A stretch of 37,378 bases of DNA from Leptospira neocaledonica (GCF_002812205.1 NZ_NPEA01000014.1:1-37378); one strand, 5' to 3'. Shown: positions 18,405 to 27,238, numbered from the stretch's first letter. Notes: a model not told the origin generated them from the letters alone. Made by a program: numbers and translations.

Positions 18405-19400
18405 ATGGTACTATTTACAAATACGAATTCCGATCCTATTTCTTCCATACGACAAAAAATAGAATCGGAAAAGGAAGAAGCGGAAATTTTAGACGCTTAT
18501 TCCAAATCCGTCATCCATGCGGTGGACTCCGTTGGCCCAAGCGTAGTCCATCTACAAGTAACAAACAAAAGAGGAGAAGGCGGAAGCGGTTCTGGATTTT
18601 TCCTCACGCCCGACGGTTTTATCGCAACCAATAGTCATGTGGTAGATGGCGCAGTCAAAATTAAGGCAAACCTTTCGGACGGTTCTAGTAAAGAAGCGGA
18701 ACTTGTAGGAAACGATCCTCATACGGATGTTGCCGTTCTAAAAATACATGGCGGATTATTCCCTCATTCCGGTTTTACAGACTCTAAAAAGCTGAAAGTG
18801 GGACAACTAGTAGTCGCTATCGGAAATCCATACGGTTTCGAATCTACGGTTACAGCAGGAGTAGTAAGCGCTCTCGGAAGAACATTAAGATCTCGCAATG
18901 GACGATTAATAGATAATGTGATCCAGACGGATGCTGCCTTAAATCCGGGGAATTCGGGAGGCCCATTAGTGGACTTCCAAGGAAGAGTGGTGGGAATTAA
19001 CACTGCGATCATTCTACCTGCCCAAGGAATCTGTTTTGCAGTCGCGTCCAATACCGCAGAATATGTGATCACTCGTCTTATCACAAGCGGTGCAGTTAAA
19101 AGAGGATATTTAGGAATCGCAGGTCAAAACCAAAAGATTCCATCATTCACTAAAACTCTTAATAAAATCGGTTCAGAATCTGGAATCTTAGTCCTTTCTC
19201 TCGAACCAGGCTCTCCTGCTGATCGCGCAGGAATACGAAATGGAGATCTGATTATCGAACTGGACGAAAAAGAGATCCATACTATCGATGATCTTCATAA
19301 AATTTTAGATGAGACTTCTATCGGAAGAAAATTAGGAATTCGTTTATTGAGAGACGGTTCTATCAGAAGTTTTTTCATCGAACCCGGGGAACTGAAATAG
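18405..19400 (+). CDS. HtrA/DegP-like serine protease without signal peptide
   Basis: 331 residues. The catalytic triad is complete: H78 (ATNSHVV), D108 (HTDVAVL) and S184 (NPGNSGGP). VAIGNPYGFESTVTAG and VIQTDAALNPGNSGG are typical of the HtrA/DegQ family, and one PDZ domain follows (about 230-325; RGYLGIAGQ, GSPADRAGIRNGDLI). Classical HtrA proteins are periplasmic and begin with a signal peptide or membrane anchor; here the N-terminus (MVLFTNTNSDPISSIRQK and an acidic helix) has neither. It may be a cytosolic protease, or the true start may differ, though no upstream in-frame start with a signal is visible (the ATG at 18382 is out of frame). Confidence 0.9.
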   Translation: MVLFTNTNSDPISSIRQKIESEKEEAEILDAYSKSVIHAVDSVGPSVVHLQVTNKRGEGGSGSGFFLTPDGFIATNSHVVDGAVKIKANLSDGSSKEAELVGNDPHTDVAVLKIHGGLFPHSGFTDSKKLKVGQLVVAIGNPYGFESTVTAGVVSALGRTLRSRNGRLIDNVIQTDAALNPGNSGGPLVDFQGRVVGINTAIILPAQGICFAVASNTAEYVITRLITSGAVKRGYLGIAGQNQKIPSFTKTLNKIGSESGILVLSLEPGSPADRAGIRNGDLIIELDEKEIHTIDDLHKILDETSIGRKLGIRLLRDGSIRSFFIEPGELK

Positions 19401-19415
19401 AGGCGCAGAGATGTG

Positions 19416-19486
19416 TCGCACAGAGGCACTAAGACTCAGAGGATTTTAATTAACTTTAAACTCCGTGTCTCTGTGGCTCTGTGTGA
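19416..19486. repeat. CAGAG-type imperfect inverted repeat
   Basis: Arms 19416-19441 and 19461-19486 are complementary at 20 of 26 positions by my count and are built from CACAGAG/CTCTGTG units. The repeat lies between the convergent protease and pirin genes. Similar CGCAGAG/CACAGAG repeats occur between genes in many bacteria. It could end transcription from both sides. Confidence 0.55.
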
Positions 19487-19522
19487 GAAAAACTCTATAT
19501 CTTTATTCTTCTCAGTGACTCC

Positions 19523-20236
19523 TTACTGGATATCAGGAACATCCATTAGAAGAAGTTCGGAATCTTCCAAAGCATTTACTTTCAGAAGGTCCGTTCTTGG
19601 AAAACCTGCACCGTCTCGAGTAGAAAGTTCGGTTCCGTTAATATTCACTTTTCCGGATATTAGAAAAGCATAAACTCCACCGTTCTTATTCTTGGACTCG
19701 TATTGCAGTTCCTTTCCAGCTTCTGCATTCCCTAAAGAGAACCAGGCATTTTGATTGATCCAGAGACCTTCTGCAGATTCCTTAGGAGCTACAACCACTT
19801 GGAATCTATTCTTCCTATCTTCCGGAAGAAATTTTTTCTGGTCGTATCTAGGTTGAGCTCCTCTCTTATCAGGTATTACCCAAATCTGTAAGAAGTTTAC
19901 TGGATCCATTTCGGAATGATTATACTCCGAATGAACGATCCCAGTTCCAGCAGACATTACCTGAACTTCTCCGGAGGTTATTACTCCTGAAGTTCCGATA
20001 CTGTCCTTATGTTCCAAGGCACCTTTGATCGGTATAGAGATGATTTCCATATCTTGGTGAGGATGCGGATCGAAACCTCTGCCGGGGGCAACGATATCGT
20101 CGTTCAATACACGCAAAGAACCGAACCTGATTCTTTCCGGATTCATATAGCTTCCGAAAGAAAATGTATGATTCGATTTCAACCAACCGAAATCCACTTT
20201 CCCTCTCGTATTTGCCTTATGAACTACCGCTTCCAT
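19523..20236 (-). CDS. pirin family protein (YhaK/YhhW-like)
   Basis: 237 residues, bicupin. FGSLRVLNDDIVAPGRGFDP and HPHQDMEIIS supply H58 and H60; MSAGTGIVHSEYNHS supplies H102 and E104, the four canonical metal ligands of pirins. LQIWVIPDKRGAQPRYDQK is also diagnostic. Bacterial relatives oxidise quercetin or act as redox-sensitive regulators. AAAGGAG stands a few bases before the ATG, and a small CCCC/GGGG hairpin (20250-20262) sits just upstream of it. Monocistronic by spacing. Confidence 0.93.
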   Translation of the reverse strand: MEAVVHKANTRGKVDFGWLKSNHTFSFGSYMNPERIRFGSLRVLNDDIVAPGRGFDPHPHQDMEIISIPIKGALEHKDSIGTSGVITSGEVQVMSAGTGIVHSEYNHSEMDPVNFLQIWVIPDKRGAQPRYDQKKFLPEDRKNRFQVVVAPKESAEGLWINQNAWFSLGNAEAGKELQYESKNKNGGVYAFLISGKVNINGTELSTRDGAGFPRTDLLKVNALEDSELLLMDVPDIQ

Positions 20237-20358
20237 TTTTATCTCCTTTCCCCATTTCGGGGTGAATACTTTTTAGACCGACCTTACCCCATATAGTTCA
20301 AATTTAAAGTATTAATAGGATTTGAAAACTTGCGAAGGATTGGATTTATTTTCGAACC

Positions 20359-20706
20359 TTAATCGAAACTAGGAGTCCCTGAAACAACGATACAACGAAA
20401 TAAGAAGATCGGAGGAAGATACAAACCTTTTGTATAAACTTCTCCGCTTGCCAAAGATTGGGTTCCTTGAGGCGCCTTATCCATCGCGTGGTTATATGCG
20501 CTTTGTAAATCCGGAACGTATCTCGCGAACATAAAAGGAAAAATTTGCACTACACAATCTTCTCCTTCTACCCTTTTAGGGGAGAAGACAGGTCTTTCTT
20601 TTGCAGGCACAATTCTTTCTATCCGATAGATCAGCGTTTCCGCCCCACTGCAATAGGAGAATAAAAATAGGAAAAGGAAGAAGATCCCAGATTGCAAAAC
20701 TTTCAT
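20359..20706 (-). CDS. small hypothetical lipoprotein
   Basis: 115 residues from ATG 20706, whose ATGA overlaps the stop of the upstream lipoprotein gene; a longer in-frame start at 20742 would lie inside that gene and break the signal peptide. Signal MKVLQSGIFFLFLFLFSYC with lipobox FSYC (C19). The mature part has a repeated polar/aromatic pattern (VQIFPFMFARYVPDL, AYNHAMDKAPQGTQSLASGE) and ends GTPSFD. No family recognised. Likely works with the lipoprotein encoded just before it. Confidence 0.72.
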   Translation of the reverse strand: MKVLQSGIFFLFLFLFSYCSGAETLIYRIERIVPAKERPVFSPKRVEGEDCVVQIFPFMFARYVPDLQSAYNHAMDKAPQGTQSLASGEVYTKGLYLPPIFLFRCIVVSGTPSFD

Positions 20707-20999
20707 TGAGAGATCTCCAAACCATAATAGAGTCGATAACATGCCTCGAAAATTCCTCGGTCATACTGGAAAATTTCCAGGTCTCTGATATGGGTGGCAC
20801 TAGGATTTTTTTCGGGAATTCTTTGAAGAATGGTTTGGATCTTTTCTCCACATCCCTTTTCATTCTGCTTATATAAACTTTGCTCTACTTGAGGAGGCAG
20901 AGGCCTCATTCTGAAATTTTGAAAGTAGAAAATCGTCCTCGAATAACATCCGCTAAATACTACGCAGAGTAGAAGAATATAAATCCGCTTTAGTTCCAT
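20703..20999 (-). CDS. small hypothetical lipoprotein, first of a coupled pair
   Basis: 98 residues. Signal peptide MELKRIYILLLCVVFSGC, lipobox FSGC (C18). The mature region contains two further Cys residues (KGCGEK and EACYRL) that could pair, and is otherwise basic and Gln-rich. No family recognised. Its TGA overlaps the next ATG (ATGA), so the two lipoproteins are translated together. Confidence 0.72.
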   Translation of the reverse strand: MELKRIYILLLCVVFSGCYSRTIFYFQNFRMRPLPPQVEQSLYKQNEKGCGEKIQTILQRIPEKNPSATHIRDLEIFQYDRGIFEACYRLYYGLEISQ

Positions 21000-21041
21000 G
21001 ATCTTGAATATTTAACAATAACCCGCAAATTATGCAAGAGA

Positions 21042-22205
21042 TTATAATCCCAATTTTCCTTCGAATAATAGGACGATACATCCTATCGCAGATCCAACTA
21101 AAAAACCTAATAAACTTCCGTTGATTCTGATCCTTTCTAACACTCTTCTGGTTTTAAGTTCTAAGTTTTCCCTAAATTGTTTGGGTTCCAATAATTTAAG
21201 ACCTTTAGAAATCTGTTCTCCCACATATTCCGAAACCGACTCATTCGTTTTAGAACTTAAAAATTCCAGGAAGGAGCGGATTGGCCCATATTCTCTCAAA
21301 TTTTCTAATTTAGAAATTTCTTCCTTATGTGTTAGTACAACTTCGCTGATCAATCGGTTCAATTGTTCTCTGCCGAAATCCGCCAAGGCGCGGACAGCTT
21401 CTTCTCTTCTGGAAACCGGGAGTTCGTTCCAGGAACCGATGTACAATTCCGCACATTCCGAGAATATCGAATATAATTCGAATAAGACTTCTTCCTCTTC
21501 CGTTTCGAAATCTTTTCCTTCTTTCAAACCTTCTCCGAATTCTTTGATCCTTTTTTGGGGATCGATAAGCCAAATCAAAGGTTTTGCGAGAAAAGAAAGT
21601 CCTTTAGTGATCCTTTGTATCCTTTCTCCAAACTCAGCATGATCGGAGACCTTCATCAAGGTTTCTCCTACCAAGAACCGAACCGTAGAAAGGATCTCCT
21701 TTCGACTATTCAATTCATGCAATATTTGTTTGTCTGCACCGGAAAATTTAAAATTAGAAACATATAATACGATATCTTCTTCTATTTTGTCCCAGATCAG
21801 GTTTAGGAATTCTCTGACTTCTTTTTCTCCTTTCAGATGTTTATCCAGAAGTTCTCGGATTGTTTGGATATTTTCGGGTTCATCCAAGATACCATCCAAA
21901 TAGGATTTTAATTTATGTTCGCTGATCAGATCGGAAGATACCCAACGGCCGATTTCTTCTGCGATAGTCTCACTCTCGGATTCCACGGCTTTGTAGGTTT
22001 TCCAAACCGCAAACCAATCGCAGATCGCTCCTACAAGTCCTCCTTCTAAGCCGTGAATGAAAATATTTCCCCAAATATAGAGGCTCCATTTTTGCCAGAG
22101 CCCCCAAAGAAGAATACTTCCGAACAACACTAAGAGCGAATTCGAAACGAATTGAAGTTTAGAGTACGGCTTGTTACCGTACGGATTCCTCAACGGAAAA
22201 ACCAC
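21042..22205 (-). CDS. DUF445 membrane protein
   Basis: 387 residues. N-terminal hydrophobic segments (LLVLFGSILLWGLWQKW and NIFIHGLEGGLVGAICDWFAVWKTYKAVE, carrying the GAICDWFAV signature) are followed by a long, charged, helical central region and a C-terminal hydrophobic helix (SLLGFLVGSAIGCIVLLF). This is the DUF445/YjiN plan. Function unknown. Its start overlaps the end of the upstream large membrane protein gene by 16 bases, so the two are coupled and may act on the same envelope process. Confidence 0.88.
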   Translation of the reverse strand: MVFPLRNPYGNKPYSKLQFVSNSLLVLFGSILLWGLWQKWSLYIWGNIFIHGLEGGLVGAICDWFAVWKTYKAVESESETIAEEIGRWVSSDLISEHKLKSYLDGILDEPENIQTIRELLDKHLKGEKEVREFLNLIWDKIEEDIVLYVSNFKFSGADKQILHELNSRKEILSTVRFLVGETLMKVSDHAEFGERIQRITKGLSFLAKPLIWLIDPQKRIKEFGEGLKEGKDFETEEEEVLFELYSIFSECAELYIGSWNELPVSRREEAVRALADFGREQLNRLISEVVLTHKEEISKLENLREYGPIRSFLEFLSSKTNESVSEYVGEQISKGLKLLEPKQFRENLELKTRRVLERIRINGSLLGFLVGSAIGCIVLLFEGKLGL

Positions 22206-24667
22206 CTTCCTTTCACAAAGGAAGAAAATATAAAGAAGGCCGGCAAAAGGAAAAGGATAATGGTCAAGAAGACAGAATTCCCTTTGGAAAATTTCAGATC
22301 CGAATTCGGTTTTTGGGAACAGACCAGAATTTCATTTCTCTGAGTTTGGAATAATATCCCTCCTTCTGCATCTTCCCAACTAGGGAAAAAGGATCTTCGA
22401 ACCAATTTACAATTATAATTTTCTAATGTAGATTGTTCCGGTTTTTCTGTCGAAGAAATTTCAGGACCCGCAAAAACTTCTTCATCCGAAAAAATACGGG
22501 GTAAGATAGGAAGTTCCGCAAGTAACATAGGCTCTTTCGGTTTTTCTTTTACGGGGAAAAATCTACCTAAAAATTCGTTTCTATCCGAGAAAGATAGGTC
22601 TCCGTATTTGGATTTGAATTCTTCCTTCCAATTAGTATGTTCTTTTGGAATATTCAAAACCAATAAACCTTGGAACCATTTATTATAGTTCGGACCGACT
22701 GCTTCTAATTCTTTCTTACCGATTCTTGCGAATACAATTCCTGCATCCAATCCTTCGTGGAGAATTGCTTCATTCGTATTGTATAAGAATCTTTTAGGAC
22801 GAAGTGATTTTCCGCCGTTTAGTTCCTTATAGTCTGCAACCCCCCAAGGTTTTTCGGTTAGAAGTGCAAGATCAGCCCCCGGATTTTTCACCTTAAAAAG
22901 AAATAGGAAAGATTTATTCTCCAATTCTTTTTCATAGGTTTCGGAAGGGGAATCGTTCGTACGCAATCCTTCTCGGTTTACCCAACCCTTCAATAATTCA
23001 AAACGGCTCGGATTTAATTTTAAGATTTTATAAAGTTTTTCTGTGGAACCGATGATATAAGAAGTTCCGTTCGACTGCAGAAAACGATGTAATCCAATAC
23101 CTGCGTCTTCCGAAGAAAGTTCCTCTTCATAACCTGGATTTTTTTTCCAAGCAGTCCAAGGCAGATAACGACTCAAATAAGGTTGGAGTGCCAGAGAAGT
23201 TAAAGAAGCGTCCGCTTCCATTCCTAAAAGATTTCTATGTCCTGCCCTTCTAATTAAAAGACCCAATGTAAAAGGACTGTCTCCCCATTTTCTATGGGAG
23301 TCGATTTCCGGAAAAATTTTGGAATCTTTAGGAAGTTCGGAAAGAGCAACTTCTACATCTTGCATTTCCAGAGCGGAAAAACTATCTTTTAAGAATGTGG
23401 TGTTTTCCTTCCATTCCAACTCCGGATGCCATAGAAAGAATCTTACCAATGCAAAAAATAGAAGTGCAGAAATTGAATATTGAGCTACTAAAGAAGAAGT
23501 TTTGTTCTTCAATAAATGAACTGCAGTTTCCAAGCCGGAAAGAGTTAAGAACAATAAAGAAAGATCCAGGGCTCTATACCAAGGAAATCCTAAACCTGGA
23601 AAAAATTTAGAAAGAGAAGTATCCACTCCGATCCAATAGAAGATCAAACTGGCAAAGAATACGAATCTGGAAGCAGGAGGAAAAATTTTACGTTTTAGAA
23701 TAGAACGAATTCCTAATAGAAACAAAGCAGGGAATACTACCTGTATCCAATGTAATCCTATGATAAAATTCCATAAGAAAGCAATAACTCCGCTTCCTTC
23801 CCAAATCGGCCTCAAGGCTTCCGAACCTAAAATGGAGATGAGTCCGGGAGTAGTGTCCATCGGGAATGTTTCCGCACGATACGAGGAATATTTCAAAAAA
23901 TTCCACCAAACAGGTGTGGCCACAAATAATGGAATGAAGAATGCGATAGAGAATGCTCTTTTTCCCAGCTCTTCTCCCAAAAATAAAAAATAGATCAGAA
24001 GAGAAACCAAATAGAATAAAGAAGAAGGAAGATCCGAATAATAAACGCAGGCACTTACTGCAAGATATTTGGAAAGGGAGGATAATTTCCCCGTGGTCCT
24101 ATACTTTTCTAAATAATAAAAACCTAATAAACTCCAGCCAAGACCGAAAAATCCGGTCACTGAACCGCTGAATAACCCTACTAAAGAAAGTCCGAACGGT
24201 TCTTCTCCCGCACATAAGAAGAAAAATAAAAGTCCGGTCATGGCCAACATAACGGTATTCGCCCTATGGTTGGTCTCGCTTAAGAGTAAAAGACTGAACT
24301 TGATAAACGCATACGTAAAAAGTAATATAGAAAGTAAAACGCCAATATTGAATGAGAGAGAAAGTGAGGACCAGAAGAATACGGTCTTGTGGAGAACTGC
24401 GACCAGAAAATAAAAGAATGGAGGCTGAAAGTAAAAGACCGGCATCCCTGAAAACCAGCGAGTATCGTATCCTAAAGACTGGCCGTTATTTAAAAATGAA
24501 TCGTAAATTTCTGCCAAATGGGTTTGGGCATGAAGGCTCCAGCCAGAAAGAGTGTCCTCGCTGAATAAAAATCTGAATTTGATGATAAGAACTAGAAAGG
24601 AGGCGAGTAATAGTAAGGGCCTTCGCCAAGCCGGAGCAAGTCTCCATTTTTTCTGAAAAAAAGGCAT
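22190..24667 (-). CDS. large polytopic membrane protein, GT-C-like
   Basis: 825 residues from ATG 24667 (a TTG at 24706 would add 13; neither has a good ribosome site). About a dozen hydrophobic helices occupy residues 15-430, after which a soluble domain of some 380 residues and a final transmembrane helix (VFLTIILFLLPAFFIFSSFV) follow. The first long loop (HLAEIYDSFLNNGQ, YDTRWFSGMPVFYF) resembles the acidic first loop of GT-C glycosyltransferases and of 6-pyruvoyl-tetrahydropterin-synthase-related membrane proteins. A role in transferring a lipid-linked sugar is possible; substrate and activity are inference. It overlaps the DUF445 gene. Confidence 0.8.
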   Translation of the reverse strand: MPFFQKKWRLAPAWRRPLLLLASFLVLIIKFRFLFSEDTLSGWSLHAQTHLAEIYDSFLNNGQSLGYDTRWFSGMPVFYFQPPFFYFLVAVLHKTVFFWSSLSLSFNIGVLLSILLFTYAFIKFSLLLLSETNHRANTVMLAMTGLLFFFLCAGEEPFGLSLVGLFSGSVTGFFGLGWSLLGFYYLEKYRTTGKLSSLSKYLAVSACVYYSDLPSSLFYLVSLLIYFLFLGEELGKRAFSIAFFIPLFVATPVWWNFLKYSSYRAETFPMDTTPGLISILGSEALRPIWEGSGVIAFLWNFIIGLHWIQVVFPALFLLGIRSILKRKIFPPASRFVFFASLIFYWIGVDTSLSKFFPGLGFPWYRALDLSLLFLTLSGLETAVHLLKNKTSSLVAQYSISALLFFALVRFFLWHPELEWKENTTFLKDSFSALEMQDVEVALSELPKDSKIFPEIDSHRKWGDSPFTLGLLIRRAGHRNLLGMEADASLTSLALQPYLSRYLPWTAWKKNPGYEEELSSEDAGIGLHRFLQSNGTSYIIGSTEKLYKILKLNPSRFELLKGWVNREGLRTNDSPSETYEKELENKSFLFLFKVKNPGADLALLTEKPWGVADYKELNGGKSLRPKRFLYNTNEAILHEGLDAGIVFARIGKKELEAVGPNYNKWFQGLLVLNIPKEHTNWKEEFKSKYGDLSFSDRNEFLGRFFPVKEKPKEPMLLAELPILPRIFSDEEVFAGPEISSTEKPEQSTLENYNCKLVRRSFFPSWEDAEGGILFQTQRNEILVCSQKPNSDLKFSKGNSVFLTIILFLLPAFFIFSSFVKGRWFFR

Positions 24668-24763
24668 GCCGAGAGGGTACGGAAAAGCCCTGGAATTGAC
24701 AAGCAAAACAGGACTTTAAGCGGAAAGGATCTTGCCCTTGAACATTGGGCAAAAAGAGGAATA

Positions 24764-24898
24764 CTATTCCTCTTTTACATTCTCCTGAACGTACTTTCTA
24801 AATTCAGCTTCGCTCATCTTGTCCGCATACAATGGATACAGAGCCGTAATCAACTCTTCCAAGGTGGGGAATTTTGCCCCGTCGAGCTTGAATGCCAT
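24764..24898 (-). CDS. 44-residue small protein
   Basis: A 44-codon gene found by reading the intergenic stretch 24707-25042. ATG at 24898 is preceded by AGAGGA four bases away, and TAG ends it at 24764. The protein (MAFKLDGAKFPTLEELI..., ending YVQENVKEE) is acidic and likely forms two amphipathic helices around a PLYADKMSEAEF turn. Codon use matches neighbouring genes and the reading is free of stops where other frames are not. No signal peptide, no family recognised. It stands between two minus-strand genes and may be co-transcribed with the membrane-protein gene downstream. The rest of this 336-base gap shows nothing I can name. Confidence 0.65.
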   Translation of the reverse strand: MAFKLDGAKFPTLEELITALYPLYADKMSEAEFRKYVQENVKEE

Positions 24899-25042
24899 AG
24901 GGTCCTCTACAAGGTAACGATTTCGGGATCCATTCGTTTAGATGGACCCGTTCACCTTCTCTCTAACCATGATTTTCGGAGTTGAATACAATAAAACTAG
25001 AAAACGATCCAGCTTTCCCGAAAGAAGAAAGGTTTTATCCTT

Positions 25043-27088
25043 TTAGGAACGTTGGTCTTCTATTCCCAAGACTAGGATATCGTCCTTGGGTTCGGAGCTA
25101 CCTAAGAATCTGAATAGGTCCTCTTGGATGCCGCTTAATAATTCTTCTAAACTTTGAGTGTCTCCAGTCCGGAGAGAGGCCAATACTCTTTCTATCCCGT
25201 AAAAATCCCCAGGCAATCTGGAAGATTCGGTCAGTCCGTCCGTAAAACAAAGTATTCTATAACCCGGAGTGAGTAGGATCTCCTTATCTTCGAAATGGAA
25301 ATTTTCTAAAAGACCCACTAACGGGTTTTCACATTCGATTATATGCTCTTCATCCTTATTCTGGACTAAAACCGGAGGAGATCCTGCCAAAGAAAGAGTA
25401 AGTGTTTTTCCGTCAGGAGAAATTTCCAAAATAGATGCGGAGAAGAACGTGGATACATTTCCATACTTACCATGAAACTGAGAACCTATCTCCGAGAGAA
25501 GTTTTCCAGGACTTTCTTCTTTTAATCTTAGATCCTCATAAACGCTTCGGATCAGGATTGTGATCAGGGCCGCTTGTATTCCGTGGCCTGTTGCATCTGC
25601 AAGAAAGATACGGATCTTTCCACTCGGCAATTCGGTGATATCATAAAGATCCCCACCTACTTCTGCCAAAGGTTTATGTAAGATACTAAATTTGGTCCTT
25701 CCGATTTTTCTGGAAGATGTATCTTCCAAATTTAAAAGTCCCTTTTGGATCTCTCTTGCAATGTTTAGATCGTTTTGGATGAGACGAAGCGCATTTCTGA
25801 GCTGTTTGGTTCTTTCTTCCACCCTTCTTTCCAAATTCCTGGAAAGATCCAAAAGTCGATCCAAACTTTCGGAACTTCTAATGGATAAAAATACGGACTG
25901 AGCTACTATAAATACGAAAGCGCCAATATTCGTAAAATATCCAGTATCCAAATAAAACGTCGCATATAAGATATCGTGGATCATTGCAGCATACACGAAT
26001 ACGAAACCTGCGAGTATGATGAGTGCTCCCTTTCTTCTTCTTAAGGCCGCTTTAGTAAGGGAGAATAAGCCGAGTGTTCCCGCAAGGAATGCCACTAAAT
26101 AATAAACGGTGATAGTGAATGTGAATATTCTAACTGGGAATATGAGGACTACAAGGCAGGCGCCGATAGCAATCCACCAGACCAGATCCACGAGTATTCG
26201 TTTTAATTCTCTTGGAAAAACGGAAAGTATATAACTTAAAAAAACAGGAATGGCAAGATAGAAGGTAACATACTCTATCCTTACATAATGATGGTATTTT
26301 AGAAAATCAAGATATTCTGAAATAATTCTGGTCCCGGAAAATAAACCCCTTGTCGCCATGATTACACAATAGGTGCCGAAATACATGGAGGCGGCTTCTC
26401 CCCTTCTGACCACCGCATAGATCAAATTTAATAGACCTATACAGAAAAGTCCTCCCGCTAAGAACAGATCCAAAAATCTTTCTGCATTCCAGGTCTTTTC
26501 CATGCTGGAAGAAGTTCCAAATCGAATAGGTGCCCAGAAACCTCCCAGTCTATGGTCTCGATTCGCAATCTGCATATCGATTGTTAGCTCTTCGGAATCC
26601 GGAATAAATTTTACGAGCTTATTACACCAGGCCGGTTTGACTTCAAAAACGGTAATATCCGAAGAAGAAGGAAATTCTACTTCTCCGCAGGAAGCTAAAA
26701 GTTTGCCGTTCACATACAAAAAGTAAGAAGAACTTTGCTCTTGTAAGATAAACGCAAGTTCTCCGTAATTTCGATTTAGTTTAAGGGTGAGTTCGTAGGT
26801 ACCGTAACCTTCTCCCAATCTGGATCCACTCTTTCCGTTCCAAGAAGAAGGTACACTAACTATCTCATAAGAATTCTGGCTCTCTAATCCGGAACTTTTC
26901 CAATACAACCATCTAAATTTCCAAAGCCCGGAAAGTAAAATTGGCCCCTGTTCTTCCAGATCATAACCATTTAACTCGAGAACACCCTGGACGATAGAAG
27001 GATGTTCCACCTTTCCGGAAGATTCAATACATCCTGCAAAGAAGAACGGGAGAAATACCAGAGTTAAGTAGGTGAAGGCCTTTTTCAT
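25043..27088 (-). CDS. 7TMR-DISM receptor with SpoIIE-type PP2C phosphatase
   Basis: 681 residues. Signal peptide with lipobox FAGC (C20), then a periplasmic domain to about 200 with a jelly-roll 7TMR-DISM ligand-binding look (LWKFRWLYWKSS, GTYELTLKLNR). Seven hydrophobic helices span about 205-405, a coiled coil about 407-450 (RNLERRVEERTKQLRNALRL), and a C-terminal SpoIIE/PP2C domain with VGGDLYD (477-483), ADATGHG (497-503), CFTDGLTE and DDILVLG, all metal-binding aspartates present. It should sense an external signal and dephosphorylate a Ser/Thr phosphoprotein, typically an anti-sigma-antagonist. No such partner lies in the window. A lipobox on a 7TM receptor is notable. Divergent from the sulfate operon. 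Confidence 0.92.
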   Translation of the reverse strand: MKKAFTYLTLVFLPFFFAGCIESSGKVEHPSIVQGVLELNGYDLEEQGPILLSGLWKFRWLYWKSSGLESQNSYEIVSVPSSWNGKSGSRLGEGYGTYELTLKLNRNYGELAFILQEQSSSYFLYVNGKLLASCGEVEFPSSSDITVFEVKPAWCNKLVKFIPDSEELTIDMQIANRDHRLGGFWAPIRFGTSSSMEKTWNAERFLDLFLAGGLFCIGLLNLIYAVVRRGEAASMYFGTYCVIMATRGLFSGTRIISEYLDFLKYHHYVRIEYVTFYLAIPVFLSYILSVFPRELKRILVDLVWWIAIGACLVVLIFPVRIFTFTITVYYLVAFLAGTLGLFSLTKAALRRRKGALIILAGFVFVYAAMIHDILYATFYLDTGYFTNIGAFVFIVAQSVFLSIRSSESLDRLLDLSRNLERRVEERTKQLRNALRLIQNDLNIAREIQKGLLNLEDTSSRKIGRTKFSILHKPLAEVGGDLYDITELPSGKIRIFLADATGHGIQAALITILIRSVYEDLRLKEESPGKLLSEIGSQFHGKYGNVSTFFSASILEISPDGKTLTLSLAGSPPVLVQNKDEEHIIECENPLVGLLENFHFEDKEILLTPGYRILCFTDGLTESSRLPGDFYGIERVLASLRTGDTQSLEELLSGIQEDLFRFLGSSEPKDDILVLGIEDQRS

Positions 27089-27182
27089 TTTGAAGAAAAT
27101 CCGCTTTAAACCGAAGTCTGAGGGATCGAACCAAAAAAGCGTTCAAAATAGGAAAAAAATATCCTAAAATATAAAACCCTTC

Positions 27183-27213
27183 TTGACAAAAGAAGAGCCA
27201 TTCCGACTATAAC
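27183..27213 (+). promoter_or_regulatory. promoter of the sulfate importer operon
   Basis: TTGACA at 27183-27188 is a perfect -35. The -10 is either ACTATA (27206-27211, spacing 17) or TATAAC (27208-27213, spacing 19). Transcription would start just before or within the palindrome at 27221-27238. Confidence 0.55.
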
Positions 27214-27220
27214 AGATAAA

Positions 27221-27238
27221 TATCCAATTTATTGGATA
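27221..27238 (+). promoter_or_regulatory. 18-bp perfect palindrome, operator candidate
   Basis: TATCCAATTTATTGGATA has two 8-bp arms around TT. It sits immediately after the predicted -10 and 35 bases before the sbp start, the normal place for a repressor operator. A second inverted repeat, TTCCGA (27243-27248) and TCGGAA (27256-27261), runs into the Shine-Dalgarno. Confidence 0.55.

Noticed and set aside
21121..21642. Plus-strand open frame of 173 codons inside the DUF445 gene
   Set aside because: Serine- and leucine-rich shadow of a recognised gene on the other strand, with no start signal.
24732..24752. TTGCCC/GGGCAA hairpin after the 44-residue gene
   Set aside because: Only 6 bp with a 9-base loop and no T-run on the minus strand; not convincing as a terminator.
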